From Sphaerotilus sulfidivorans (lineage in GTDB: Bacteria; Pseudomonadota; Gammaproteobacteria; Burkholderiales; Burkholderiaceae_C): a stretch of 64,000 nucleotides of DNA. The position numbers were made by a program, and so were the translations under genes. The stretch is taken from the NCBI RefSeq assembly GCF_013426975.1, contig NZ_JACCPY010000006.1, forward strand, positions 1-64,000, read 5' to 3'. The notes below the pieces were generated by a model. It worked only from the letters and a program-made list of their open reading frames with translations. It was not told the DNA's origin and searched no databases. Positions 27,817 to 37,287 of this stretch are shown piece by piece (position 1 is the first letter of the stretch; each line of letters starts with the position of its first letter).

Positions 27817-28271
27817 TCGACCTCGGCGATCAGCTCGATCTCGACGCAGGCGCCCAGCGGGATCTGCGCGACGCCGAAGGCGCTGCGGGCATGCGCGCCG
27901 ACCTGGTCGCCGAAGACCTGGGCGAACAGCTCGGAGGCGCCGTTGGTGACCAGGTGCTGCTCGGTGAAGTCGGGCGTGCTGTTGACCAGGCTCATCACCT
28001 TGACGATGCGGCGCACCTTCGACAGGTCGCCGACGGCGGCCTGCAGCGTGCCCATCAGGTCGATGGCGATGGCGCGGGCGGCTTCGCGGCCGGTGGCGGT
28101 GTCCATGTCGCGGCCGAGCTGGCCGACCCAGGGCTTGCCGTCCTTCTTGGCGATGTGGCCGGACAGGAAGACCAGGTTGCCGGTGCGCACGAAGGGCACA
28201 TAGGCGGCGGCCGGCACGGCCACCGGCGGCAGGCTGATGCCGAGGTCCTGGAGGCGCTGGGAAATGCTCAT
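27813..28271 (-). CDS. RidA family protein (YjgF/YER057c/UK114)
   Basis: A 152-residue protein of the RidA superfamily, whose best-studied members hydrolyse reactive enamine/imine intermediates. It is the longer subtype beginning LGISLPPVAVPAAAYVPFVRTGNLVFLSG. Strands GNLVFLSGHI and GACVEIELIAEVE frame the fold, and the conserved Arg near the end of RidA is not obvious here, so catalytic activity is uncertain. ATG 28271 was chosen because upstream codons are low-complexity shadow. Coupled to dsbB by a GTGA overlap, and divergent from comEC. Confidence 0.85.
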   Translation of the reverse strand: MSISQRLQDLGISLPPVAVPAAAYVPFVRTGNLVFLSGHIAKKDGKPWVGQLGRDMDTATGREAARAIAIDLMGTLQAAVGDLSKVRRIVKVMSLVNSTPDFTEQHLVTNGASELFAQVFGDQVGAHARSAFGVAQIPLGACVEIELIAEVE

Positions 28272-28411
28272 GGCGGGAATCCGTGAATCGGTTCGGTTCG
28301 GGAAGGAATTTTTCGTTTCCGGAGCGATGCGTGCTGGCGCTGTCAAGCGCGGATCACCCGTGCACCGCCCGGCTGGGCGCGATCCTACACTGAGCCGAAA
28401 GGGGAGGACGC

Positions 28412-30967
28412 ATGGGCGCCAGCCTGCACGGGGTCTCGGCCGTGATGCCGCTGGGCGTGGCGGCCGGCGCGGTGCTGGCGGGCACGCTGCTGCAGATCCA
28501 GCAGCCACGCCTGCTGGCGTCGCCCGAGCGCCAGATGCTGCTGGGTGCCGCGCTGCTGCTGCTCCTGCTGGCGTGGATCGGGCCGCGGGCAGGGCGCGGG
28601 CGCAGCCGCTGGCCGCGGATTCTCGGTGCCCTCGCGCTGGCACCTGCCGCGCTGCTGCTGACCGATCTGCGCGCCGAGGCCGGCCTGCGCGACCGGCTCG
28701 ATCCGGCGCTGCAGGACCGGCTGGTGCAGGTCGAGGGCGTGATCGTCGGCCTGCCGGTCTGGCGCGAGGGCGCCTGGCGTGGCCAGATCGAGGTGGAGCG
28801 TGCCGGCTGGCCCGGCACCTTGAGCGGCGCACGCGTGGCGGATGCGCCCGCGCCGGTGCCGCTGGTCCTGCCGCGCCGGCTGCAGGTCTTCTGGGGCGAA
28901 AGCGGCTTGTCCGGACCGCCGCCTCGGGCCGGGGCGCCACGCGCCGGCCAGCGCTGGCGATTGGCGCTGAGGCTGCGGCCGGTCGAGGCGCCGGCACCGC
29001 TGCACGGGCCGGACCTGGCGCTGCGTGCGCTCGAGGAGGGCCTGGGCGGCCAGGGCCGGGTGGTGCAGCGCAGCGGCGTCGCTGACGACCGGCCGGTGCT
29101 GCTGGCCGAGACCGGCCAGGCACGCATCGACCGCTGGCGCCAGGATCGGCGCGAGCATCTGTTCTCGGTGCTGGGCGAGCGGCCGGCGGCCGGGGTGATC
29201 GCCGGCCTGAGCCTGGGTGACCAGAGCGCGATCGAGCGCGAGGACTGGGCGCTGTTCCGCCTGGCCGGCCTGAGTCATCTGATGGCGATCAGCGGCCTGC
29301 ATGTGACGATGTTCGCCTGGCTGGCCGGCGTGCTGATCGCGCTGCTGTGGCGGCGCGGGCCCGGGCCCGGGCTGATGCTGATCTGTCCGGCGCCGCGTGC
29401 GGCCCGTCTGGGCGGGGTGCTGGCGGCGCTGGGCTACGCGCTGCTGTCGGGCTGGGGCGTGCCGGCGCAGCGCACCGTGCTGATGCTGGCCACGGTGGCG
29501 CTGCTGCGCGAGGGCGCGCGCGACTGGCCGATGCCGCGCCTGCTGGCGCTGGTGGCGGCGGTGGTGGCGCTGGCCGATCCCTGGGCCTTGCTGCAGCCGG
29601 GCTTCTGGCTGTCCTTTGTCGCGGTGGCGCTGCTGATCGCCTCGGAGCCGCCCGGCGCACGGATGCGCACGAGACCGGCGCAGCGGCCGGGAGCGGCGTG
29701 GCTGCGCGAGTCGCTGCGCGCCTTGCTGCGCAGCCAGTGGGTGGCCACGCTCGGCCTGGCGCCGTGGACCTTGCTGTTCTTCCAGCAGATCTCGCTGCTT
29801 GGGCTGCCGGCCAATCTGGTGGCGATTCCGCTGATCACGCTGGTGGTGACGCCGCTGGCGCTGCTGGGCCTGCTGCTCGAGCCGCTGTGGCTGCCGGCGG
29901 TCTGGGCGATCGACCTGCTGCGCCTGATGCTGGAGCCGCTGCTGGCCTGGCCGGGCGCGGCCTGGAGTCCGGCGGCGGCGCCAGTCTGGGCCCAGGCGCT
30001 GGGTCTGGCCGCGGCGGTGCTGCTGACGCTGCCCTGGCCCTGGGCGCTGCGTCTGCTGGCGGTGCCGATGCTGCTGCCCCTGCTGTGGCCGGCGCTGGAG
30101 CGGCCGCAGCCCGGGCATTTCGAGCTGATCGTGCCCGATGTCGGCCAGGGCCATGCGGTGCTGGTGCGCACCGCAGGCCACGATCTGCTGCACGACACCG
30201 GACCGGCCTACGGCCGCCAGGGCGAGGCCGGCGACGCCGGCGAGCGGGTGCTGCTGCCGCTGCTGCGCCGCCTGGGCGTGCGCGAGCTTGACCATCTGGT
30301 GCTGAGCCACCGCGACAGCGACCACAGCGGCGGCGCCGCCTCGCTGCTGGCGGCGCTGCCGGTGCGGCTGATGCACAGCTCGCTCGAGCCCGGCCATGCG
30401 CTGCGCGGCCGCCCCGCCGGCAGGGCAGCGGCCGGCGTGCCGCACCAGCCTTGCCAGGCCGGCCTGCGCTGGCAGCGCGACGGCGTCGAGTTCGAGTTCC
30501 TGCATCCGACGGCTGCAGCCCTGGCCCGCACCGGGCCGGATCGGCCCGGCTCGAATGCGCTGTCCTGCGTGCTGCGGGTGGCCGGTGGCGGCCGGGTCGC
30601 GCTGCTGACCGGCGACATCGGCCAGGAGCAGGAGCTGATGCTGGTGCTGCGCCAGTCAGGGCGCCTGCGGGCCGATGTGATGCAGGTGCCGCACCACGGA
30701 AGTGCATCTTCATCGAGCTTGCAATTTGTCAATTCGGTGACTCCGGGCTGGGCTATCGTGCAGGCTGGGAGGTTCAATCCGCACGGTCATCCGGCGGTGG
30801 CGGTCGTGCAGCGTCTGCAATCACGCGGTACGAAAGTGATTCATGTGAACCGCTGTGGTGCATGGCACTGGTACGGTGCGAATGCATCGGAGTGGTGCGA
30901 ACAGGACGAACGCATCCGTTACTGGCATCAGCCGCTTCCGGGGACGACAGGCCGTGACTGGCCCTGA
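28412..30967 (+). CDS. comEC: DNA internalisation competence protein ComEC/Rec2
   Basis: An 851-residue inner-membrane channel for single-stranded DNA during natural transformation. An N-terminal hydrophobic and OB-like region leads into the Competence domain (GVIAGLSLGDQSAI, LSHLMAISGLHV), with many membrane spans. The C-terminal metallo-beta-lactamase domain has DVGQGHAVLV, the metal motif LSHRDSDHSGG and VPHHGS. A strong ribosome site (GGGGAGGA, 28401-28408) sits four bases before ATG 28412. The gene is full length and in frame, so uptake capacity is plausible if other com/pil genes exist elsewhere. Confidence 0.95.
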   Translation: MGASLHGVSAVMPLGVAAGAVLAGTLLQIQQPRLLASPERQMLLGAALLLLLLAWIGPRAGRGRSRWPRILGALALAPAALLLTDLRAEAGLRDRLDPALQDRLVQVEGVIVGLPVWREGAWRGQIEVERAGWPGTLSGARVADAPAPVPLVLPRRLQVFWGESGLSGPPPRAGAPRAGQRWRLALRLRPVEAPAPLHGPDLALRALEEGLGGQGRVVQRSGVADDRPVLLAETGQARIDRWRQDRREHLFSVLGERPAAGVIAGLSLGDQSAIEREDWALFRLAGLSHLMAISGLHVTMFAWLAGVLIALLWRRGPGPGLMLICPAPRAARLGGVLAALGYALLSGWGVPAQRTVLMLATVALLREGARDWPMPRLLALVAAVVALADPWALLQPGFWLSFVAVALLIASEPPGARMRTRPAQRPGAAWLRESLRALLRSQWVATLGLAPWTLLFFQQISLLGLPANLVAIPLITLVVTPLALLGLLLEPLWLPAVWAIDLLRLMLEPLLAWPGAAWSPAAAPVWAQALGLAAAVLLTLPWPWALRLLAVPMLLPLLWPALERPQPGHFELIVPDVGQGHAVLVRTAGHDLLHDTGPAYGRQGEAGDAGERVLLPLLRRLGVRELDHLVLSHRDSDHSGGAASLLAALPVRLMHSSLEPGHALRGRPAGRAAAGVPHQPCQAGLRWQRDGVEFEFLHPTAAALARTGPDRPGSNALSCVLRVAGGGRVALLTGDIGQEQELMLVLRQSGRLRADVMQVPHHGSASSSSLQFVNSVTPGWAIVQAGRFNPHGHPAVAVVQRLQSRGTKVIHVNRCGAWHWYGANASEWCEQDERIRYWHQPLPGTTGRDWP

Positions 30968-31010
30968 ACTTGCTAAACCCTGTGCACGCTCAACCACCAC
31001 GACGAGAACA

Positions 31011-32441
31011 ATGATGTTCGATGAAATGAATGCGAGCGGTCCGGTCGTCCGGGACCACTACCGTACCTATGAGCGCTGGCTGCAGCAGCAGCCCGGGGAG
31101 GTCATGCAGGCCCGCCGGGAGGAGGCGGAAATGATCTTCCGCCGCGTCGGCATCACCTTCGCCGTCTATGGCGACAAGGATTCCGGCGAAGGCACCGAGC
31201 GGCTGATTCCCTTCGACCTGATTCCGCGGGTGATTCCCGCCCACGAGTGGCGCGAGCTGGAAGCCGGCCTGCGCCAGCGGGTCACCGCGCTGAACCGCTT
31301 CGTGCATGACGTCTACCACGGCCAGGAGATCGTCAAGGCCGGCATCGTGCCGCCGGAGCAGATCCTGGCCAACGCGCAGTACCGGCCCGAGATGATCGGC
31401 GTGGACGTGCCTGGCGGCATCTACTCGCACATCGCCGGCATCGACATCGTCCGCGCGGCCAACCCCGACGGCTCGGGCACCTACTACGTGCTGGAGGACA
31501 ACCTGCGCGTGCCCTCGGGCGTGAGCTACATGCTCGAGAACCGCAAGATGATGATGCGGCTCTTTCCCGAGCTGTTCGCGCAGCACCGCGTGGCCCCGGT
31601 CGCGCACTATCCCGACCTGCTGCTGGAGACGCTGCGCTCGGTGGCGCCGGGCGGCATCAACGACCCGACGGTGGTGGTGCTGACGCCGGGCATGTACAAC
31701 TCGGCCTACTTCGAGCACGCCTTCCTGGCGCAGCAGATGGGTGTCGAGCTGGTCGAGGGCCAGGATCTGTTCGTCAAGGACAACTTCGTCTTCATGCGCA
31801 CCACGCGCGGGCCGAAGCGCGTCGACGTGATCTACCGCCGCCTCGACGACGACTTCCTCGATCCGCTGGCCTTCCGCCCGGACTCGACGCTGGGCTGCCC
31901 CGGCCTGCTGGCGGCCTACCGCGCCGGCAACGTGACGCTGTCGAACGCCATCGGCACCGGTGTCGCCGACGACAAGTCGATCTACGCCTATGTGCCGAAG
32001 ATGATCGAGTTCTACCTCGGCGAGAAGCCGATCCTGAACAACGTGCCGACCTACCTGTGCCGCGAGGCCGACGACTTCCGCTATGTGCTCGACCACCTGT
32101 CCGAGCTGGTCGTCAAGGAGGTGCACGGTGCCGGCGGCTACGGCATGCTGGTCGGCCCGGCCGCGAGCAAGGACGAGATCGCCAGGTTCCGCGAGCACCT
32201 GATCGCCAACCCCGGCAACTACATCGCGCAGCCGACGCTGAGCCTGTCGACCTGCCCGACCTTCGTGGAGAAGGGCATCGCGCCGCGCCACATCGACCTG
32301 CGCCCCTTCGTGCTGTCGGGCCGCAGCGAGGTGCAGATGGTCTGCGGCGGCCTGACCCGGGTGGCGCTGAAGGAGGGCTCGCTGGTGGTCAATTCCTCGC
32401 AGGGCGGTGGCACCAAGGACACCTGGGTGCTCGAGGACTGA
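31011..32441 (+). CDS. Circularly permuted type 2 ATP-grasp protein
   Basis: A 476-residue protein of the CP-ATP-grasp family (DUF404/DUF407), predicted to ligate a carboxylate to an amine with ATP. Conserved blocks: ERLIPFDLIPRVIPAHEW, the segment YVLEDNLRVPSGVSYMLENR that is diagnostic for the family, VVVLTPGMYNSAYFEHAFLA, VDVIYRRLDDDFLDPL and the C-terminal nucleotide-site region VVKEVHGAGGYGM, then SSQGGGTKDTWVLED. It is the first gene of a cluster with alpha-E and transglutaminase-like proteins, known from comparative genomics as a predicted peptide-modification system. The biochemical product is unknown. Confidence 0.92.
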   Translation: MMFDEMNASGPVVRDHYRTYERWLQQQPGEVMQARREEAEMIFRRVGITFAVYGDKDSGEGTERLIPFDLIPRVIPAHEWRELEAGLRQRVTALNRFVHDVYHGQEIVKAGIVPPEQILANAQYRPEMIGVDVPGGIYSHIAGIDIVRAANPDGSGTYYVLEDNLRVPSGVSYMLENRKMMMRLFPELFAQHRVAPVAHYPDLLLETLRSVAPGGINDPTVVVLTPGMYNSAYFEHAFLAQQMGVELVEGQDLFVKDNFVFMRTTRGPKRVDVIYRRLDDDFLDPLAFRPDSTLGCPGLLAAYRAGNVTLSNAIGTGVADDKSIYAYVPKMIEFYLGEKPILNNVPTYLCREADDFRYVLDHLSELVVKEVHGAGGYGMLVGPAASKDEIARFREHLIANPGNYIAQPTLSLSTCPTFVEKGIAPRHIDLRPFVLSGRSEVQMVCGGLTRVALKEGSLVVNSSQGGGTKDTWVLED

Positions 32442-32514
32442 GCGCGCGCCAGGACCGGACACCGGACTTGCCTCGACAAGAACCGACAAGAATCAAGACC
32501 CAAGGATTTTTCGC

Positions 32515-33468
32515 ATGCTGTCTCGAACCGCCGACCACCTGTTCTGGATGTCGCGCTACATGGAGCGCGCCGAGAACACCGCCCGGATGCTCGACGTCAA
32601 CTACCAGACCGCGCTGCTGCCGCAGTCGGCTGCGGTCTCCGAGCTGGGCTGGCGCGGCCTGCTGAGCATTTCCGAGCTCAGCGGCGACTTCGCGCGCCGC
32701 TATGGCGACGTGACCGCCGCCACCGTCATGACCTACATGGTCCGTGACGAGCGCAATCCCTCGTCGATCTGGAGCTGTCTGCGCGCGGCGCGCGAGAACG
32801 CCCGCGCGGTGCGCGGTGCGCTGACCACCGAGGTCTGGGAGACCACCAACCAGACCTGGCTGGAGTTCAACCGCCTGCTGCGCGACGGCCTGCTCGAGCG
32901 CGACCCGAGCGCGCTGTTCGAGTGGGTCAAGTTCCGCTCGCACCTGTCGCGCGGCGTGCAGGTCGGCACGATGCTGCAGGACGAGGCGCTGCACTTCGTG
33001 CGCATCGGCACCTTCCTGGAGCGCGCCGACAACACCGCGCGGCTGCTCGACGTCAAGTTCCATGCGGTCGAGAGCGACTTCTACGGCGCCGCCGACGACC
33101 GCGACCAGGAGTACGACTTCTACCACTGGGCCGCGATCCTGCGCTCGGTCTCCGGCTTCGAGGTCTACCGCAAGGTCTACCGCAATGTCATCCAGTCGGA
33201 CAAGGTCGCCGAGCTGCTGATCCTGCGCCCGGACATGCCGCGCTCGCTGGCCGCCTGCACCCAGGAGGTGGAGGTCAACCTGAAGCTGGTGGCCAACGAC
33301 CACTCGTCGGAGACGCTGCGCCGTGCCGGCCGGCTGCATGCCGATCTGGAATACGGCCGCATCGACGAGATTCTCGCCACCGGCCTGCATGCCTACCTGA
33401 CGCAGTTCCTCGACCGGGTCAACGAGCTGGGCGCGGGCATCAGCCGCGACTTCCTGGTCGCGGTCTGA
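32515..33468 (+). CDS. Alpha-E domain protein (DUF403)
   Basis: A 317-residue all-helical protein of the alpha-E family, recognised from MLSRTADHLFWMSRYMERAENTAR and from the internal repeat of this signature in RIGTFLERADNTARLLDVKF. Alpha-E proteins almost always accompany circularly permuted ATP-grasp ligases, as here. Their role is unproven; a substrate-binding or accessory function is assumed. ATG 32515 begins the standard MLSRTA start. It lies 73 bases after the ATP-grasp gene in the same direction. Confidence 0.92.
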   Translation: MLSRTADHLFWMSRYMERAENTARMLDVNYQTALLPQSAAVSELGWRGLLSISELSGDFARRYGDVTAATVMTYMVRDERNPSSIWSCLRAARENARAVRGALTTEVWETTNQTWLEFNRLLRDGLLERDPSALFEWVKFRSHLSRGVQVGTMLQDEALHFVRIGTFLERADNTARLLDVKFHAVESDFYGAADDRDQEYDFYHWAAILRSVSGFEVYRKVYRNVIQSDKVAELLILRPDMPRSLAACTQEVEVNLKLVANDHSSETLRRAGRLHADLEYGRIDEILATGLHAYLTQFLDRVNELGAGISRDFLVAV

Positions 33469-33603
33469 AGACTGGGCTGATTCCTGCCGCGGACCGGACC
33501 CGTGCCGGCCCCGCCCGCCCCGGCGAAGCGTCGTGCACCGTGCAGTCATGCACCGTGACTACGATCGCCGGGGTCGTCTTTTCATTTCAAGAAAGATCAC
33601 GCC

Positions 33604-36600
33604 GTGTCCATTCACGTCGCTCTCCATCACGTCACCCACTACCGGTATGACCGGCCGGTGACGCTGTCGCCCCAGGTGGTGCGCCTGCGCCCGGCGCCGC
33701 ATTGCCGCACGCCGGTGCTGTCGTACTCGCTGCGCGTCGAGCCCGAGACGCATTTCATCAACTGGCAGCAGGATCCGTTCTCGAACTATCTCGCCCGCCT
33801 GGTCTTCCCGGAGAAGACCACGCAGTTCAAGGTCACCGTCGATCTGGTGGCCGAGATGGCGGTCTACAACCCCTTCGACTTCTTCCTCGAGCCGGGCGCG
33901 GAGACCTTTCCCTTCGTCTACGAGGACGGTCTGAAGCAGGAGCTGGCCCCGTACCTGGAGCCGGCGCCGGCCACGCCCGCGCTGCAGGCCTTCCTCGACA
34001 CGATCGACCGCACCGAGGTGCGCACGATCGACTTCCTGGTCGGCCTGAACCAGCGCCTGCAGAACGACATCCGCTACACCATCCGCCTCGAGCCCGGCGT
34101 GCAGACGCCGGAGGAGACGCTGACCAAGGCCTCGGGCTCCTGCCGCGACACCGGCTGGCTGCTGGTGGAGACGCTGCGCCACATGGGCCTGGCCGCGCGC
34201 TTCGTCTCGGGCTACCTGATCCAGCTGAAGTCCGATGTCGTGGCCCTGGACGGCCCGAGCGGCACCGAGGTCGACTTCACCGACCTGCACGCCTGGTGCG
34301 AGGTCTACCTGCCGGGCGCGGGCTGGATCGGCCTGGACCCGACCTCCGGCCTGCTGGCCGGCGAGGGCCACATTCCGCTGGCCTGCTCGCCGCAGCCCTC
34401 GAGCGCGGCGCCGATCACCGGTGCGGTCGACGAGTGCGAGGTCGAGTTCGCGCACGAGATGAAGATCACGCGCATCTGGGAATCCCCGCGCGTGACCAAG
34501 CCCTACACCGAGGACCAGTGGGCCGCGGTGCTGGCGCTGGGCGAGCAGGTCGACGCCGAGCTGGTCGGCGGCGACGTGCGCCTGACGATGGGCGGCGAGC
34601 CGACCTTCGTGGCGGTCGACGACCGCGACGGCGCCGAGTGGAACACCGACGCGCTGGGCCCGACGAAGCGGCTCTACGCCACCGAGCTGGTGCAGCGCCT
34701 GCGTGACGAATACGGCCAGGGCGGCTTCCTGCACTTCGGCCAGGGCAAGTGGTACCCGGGCGAGCAGCTGCCGCGCTGGGCGCTGTCGGCCTACTGGCGT
34801 GCCGACGGCCAGCCATGCTGGCACGACATGTCGCTGTTCGCCGACGAGCGCGACAACCACCAGTACACCTCGGCCGATGCCAGGCGCTTCATGCTCGGCC
34901 TGACCGCGCGCCTGGGCCTGACCGACCAGTTCGTGCAGACCGGCTACGAGGACACCTGGTACTACCTGTGGCGCGAGCGCCGCCTGCCGGTCAACGTCGA
35001 CCCCTTCGACTCGCGGCTGGACGACGAGCTGGAGCGCATGCGCCTGCGCCGCGTCTTCGACCAGGGCCTGGAGCAGGAGATCGGCTATGTGCTGCCGATC
35101 AAGCCGGCCGAGGGCCCGGCGCTGGGCGGCCCGCGCTGGGTCACCGGCCCGTGGTTCTTCCGCGACGAGCGCATGTACCTGGTGCCCGGCGACTCGCCGA
35201 TGGGCTACCGCCTGCCGCTGGACTCGCTGCCCTGGGTGGCGAAGAAGGACTATCCCTTCCTGATCGAGCAGGATCCGTTCGCGCCGCGCGACGCGCTGCC
35301 CGCGGCCCATGTGGTGCGCCAGCAGTACGCCGCGCATGTGGCCGGCGGCGGCTTCGCCGAGGGCGGCACGGTGGCGCTGCAGGGCGGCGCCTTCGACGGC
35401 GACTACGGCTTCGGCGACATCTACGGCCAGGCCGATGCCAGCACCGCCACCGGCGGCACGGCCGGTCATCCCCGCGAAGGCGGGGACCCGCGCGGTCAGG
35501 CCGCGTCGGATGGCGACGTCGGCGGGACCGGCCGCGCGCGCGCCCTGTCGCCGCTCGACGGCCTGAGCGCCGAGGAGCTGGCGCGCCATCCGCAGCGCTT
35601 CGAGTCGGCGCACTGGATCACCCGCACCGCGCTGTGCGTCGAGGTGCGCGATCCGCGTCGCGCCAACGGTCCGAAGGCCGAGAAGGTCGGCAGCCCGTCG
35701 GGCGTGATGTATGTCTTCATGCCACCGCTGGCGCGCCTGGAGGACTACCTCGAGCTGCTCGCCGCGATCGAGGCCACCGCGGCCGCGCAGGGCGTGAAGA
35801 TCGTGCTGGAGGGCTACCCGCCGCCGCGCGACCCGCGCCTGACGCTGCTGCAGGTCACGCCCGACCCCGGCGTCATCGAGGTGAACATCCACCCGGCGAA
35901 GAACTGGCGTCAGCTGGTCCAGCACACCGAGTTCCTCTACGACGCGGCCTGGAAGACGCGCCTGTCGACCGAGAAGTTCATGCTCGACGGCCGCCACACC
36001 GGCACCGGCGGCGGCAACCACATGGTCATGGGCGGCGCCACGCCCGCGGACTCGCCCTTCCTGCGCCGGCCGGACCTGCTGGCCTCGCTGCTGGTCTACT
36101 GGCACAACCATCCCTCGCTGTCCTACCTGTTCTCGGGCCTGTTCATCGGCCCGACCAGCCAGGCGCCCCGGGTGGACGAGGCCCGCAACGACCAGGTCTA
36201 CGAGCTGGAGATCGCGCTGCGCGAGATCGAGCGCAACAAGGGCGTCTACGGCGAGGACATGCCGCCGTGGCTGGTCGACCGCACGCTGCGCAACGTGCTG
36301 ATCGATGTCACCGGCAACACGCACCGCAGCGAGTTCTGCATCGACAAGCTGTACTCGCCCGATTCCAGCACCGGCCGGCTGGGCCTGCTGGAGCTGCGCG
36401 CCTTCGAGATGCCGCCGCATGCGCGCATGTCGATCGTGCAGCAGCTGCTGCTGCGCACGCTGATCGCCCGCTTCTGGAACGAGCCCTACCGCGCACCGCT
36501 GGTGCGCTGGGGCACCGAGCTGCATGACCGCTTCCTGCTGCCGAGTTTCGTGCGCATGGACTTCGAGGATGTGATGGAGGACCTGCAGCGCGCCGGCTAC

Positions 36601-37182
36601 GGCTTCGATGCCGCCTGGTTCGCGCCGCACTTCGAGTTCCGCTTCCCGAAGGTCGGCGAGGTCTCGGCCAAGGGCGTGCATCTGACGCTGCGCAGCGCGC
36701 TCGAGCCCTGGCATGTCATGGGCGAGGAGGGCGCGATCGGCGGCACGGTGCGCTATGTGGACTCGTCGCTGGAGCGCATCGAGGTGCATGTCAGCGGCCT
36801 GGTCGAGCGTCGCCATGTGGTGACGGTCAACGGCGTGCCGCTGCCGCTGCAGCCCACCGGCCGGGTCGGCGAGTATGTGGCCGGCGTGCGCTACCGCGCC
36901 TGGCAGCCGCCTTCGGCGCTGCATCCGACCATCGGCGTGCACGCGCCGCTGACCTTCGATCTCGTCGACACCTGGAACGAGCGCTCGCTGGGCGGCTGCC
37001 AGTACCATGTCGCGCATCCGGGCGGGCGCAACCACGAGACCTTCCCGGTGAACTCCTACGAGGCCGAGAGCCGCCGCCTGGCGCGCTTCTTCGCGATGGG
37101 CCATACCCCGGGTCGCATGGTCGTCGGCGAGACGAAGCGCAGCCTGGAGTTCCCGTTCACGCTGGACCTGCGCCGGGGCTGA
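33604..37182 (+). CDS. Transglutaminase-like protein with C-terminal DUF2126
   Basis: A 1192-residue protein. The first third is a bacterial transglutaminase-type domain: N-terminal strand region VALHHVTHYRYDRPV, then the catalytic triad Cys in GSCRDTGWLL, His in LHAWCEVYLPG and Asp in WIGLDPTSG. The remainder is DUF2126 (blocks RLTMGGEPTFVAVDD, HFGQGKWYPGEQLPRW, GTGGGNHMVMGGA, FLRRPDLLASLLVYWHNHPSLSYLFSG). The start is GTG 33604, with a purine-rich AAGAAAG upstream. Between the two well-conserved parts of DUF2126, about residues 610-655, there is a low-complexity linker containing a translated REP-like palindrome (HPREGGDP). The protein has no signal peptide. Confidence 0.9.
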   Translation: MSIHVALHHVTHYRYDRPVTLSPQVVRLRPAPHCRTPVLSYSLRVEPETHFINWQQDPFSNYLARLVFPEKTTQFKVTVDLVAEMAVYNPFDFFLEPGAETFPFVYEDGLKQELAPYLEPAPATPALQAFLDTIDRTEVRTIDFLVGLNQRLQNDIRYTIRLEPGVQTPEETLTKASGSCRDTGWLLVETLRHMGLAARFVSGYLIQLKSDVVALDGPSGTEVDFTDLHAWCEVYLPGAGWIGLDPTSGLLAGEGHIPLACSPQPSSAAPITGAVDECEVEFAHEMKITRIWESPRVTKPYTEDQWAAVLALGEQVDAELVGGDVRLTMGGEPTFVAVDDRDGAEWNTDALGPTKRLYATELVQRLRDEYGQGGFLHFGQGKWYPGEQLPRWALSAYWRADGQPCWHDMSLFADERDNHQYTSADARRFMLGLTARLGLTDQFVQTGYEDTWYYLWRERRLPVNVDPFDSRLDDELERMRLRRVFDQGLEQEIGYVLPIKPAEGPALGGPRWVTGPWFFRDERMYLVPGDSPMGYRLPLDSLPWVAKKDYPFLIEQDPFAPRDALPAAHVVRQQYAAHVAGGGFAEGGTVALQGGAFDGDYGFGDIYGQADASTATGGTAGHPREGGDPRGQAASDGDVGGTGRARALSPLDGLSAEELARHPQRFESAHWITRTALCVEVRDPRRANGPKAEKVGSPSGVMYVFMPPLARLEDYLELLAAIEATAAAQGVKIVLEGYPPPRDPRLTLLQVTPDPGVIEVNIHPAKNWRQLVQHTEFLYDAAWKTRLSTEKFMLDGRHTGTGGGNHMVMGGATPADSPFLRRPDLLASLLVYWHNHPSLSYLFSGLFIGPTSQAPRVDEARNDQVYELEIALREIERNKGVYGEDMPPWLVDRTLRNVLIDVTGNTHRSEFCIDKLYSPDSSTGRLGLLELRAFEMPPHARMSIVQQLLLRTLIARFWNEPYRAPLVRWGTELHDRFLLPSFVRMDFEDVMEDLQRAGYGFDAAWFAPHFEFRFPKVGEVSAKGVHLTLRSALEPWHVMGEEGAIGGTVRYVDSSLERIEVHVSGLVERRHVVTVNGVPLPLQPTGRVGEYVAGVRYRAWQPPSALHPTIGVHAPLTFDLVDTWNERSLGGCQYHVAHPGGRNHETFPVNSYEAESRRLARFFAMGHTPGRMVVGETKRSLEFPFTLDLRRG
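35463..35490. repeat. REP-like palindrome inside the DUF2126 gene
   Basis: A seven-base-pair perfect stem, TCCCCGC/GCGGGGA with a GAAG loop, lies at 35469-35486 within GGTCATCCCCGCG...GGACC. This is the familiar short interspersed palindrome of many alpha- and betaproteobacterial genomes (it reads VIPAKAG or VPAFAGM in other frames). Here it is in frame and encodes HPREGGDP in a linker of a conserved protein. Confidence 0.7.
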
Positions 37183-37287
37183 ACGCCGCTGCGACAGTCG
37201 ATCTGAACTGCAATACCGGTACGTGGCGGGACACGATTGCGGCTCTCCCGGAGGCGCAAGTCCCGCGCTCCGGTGCATGATGCGCCG

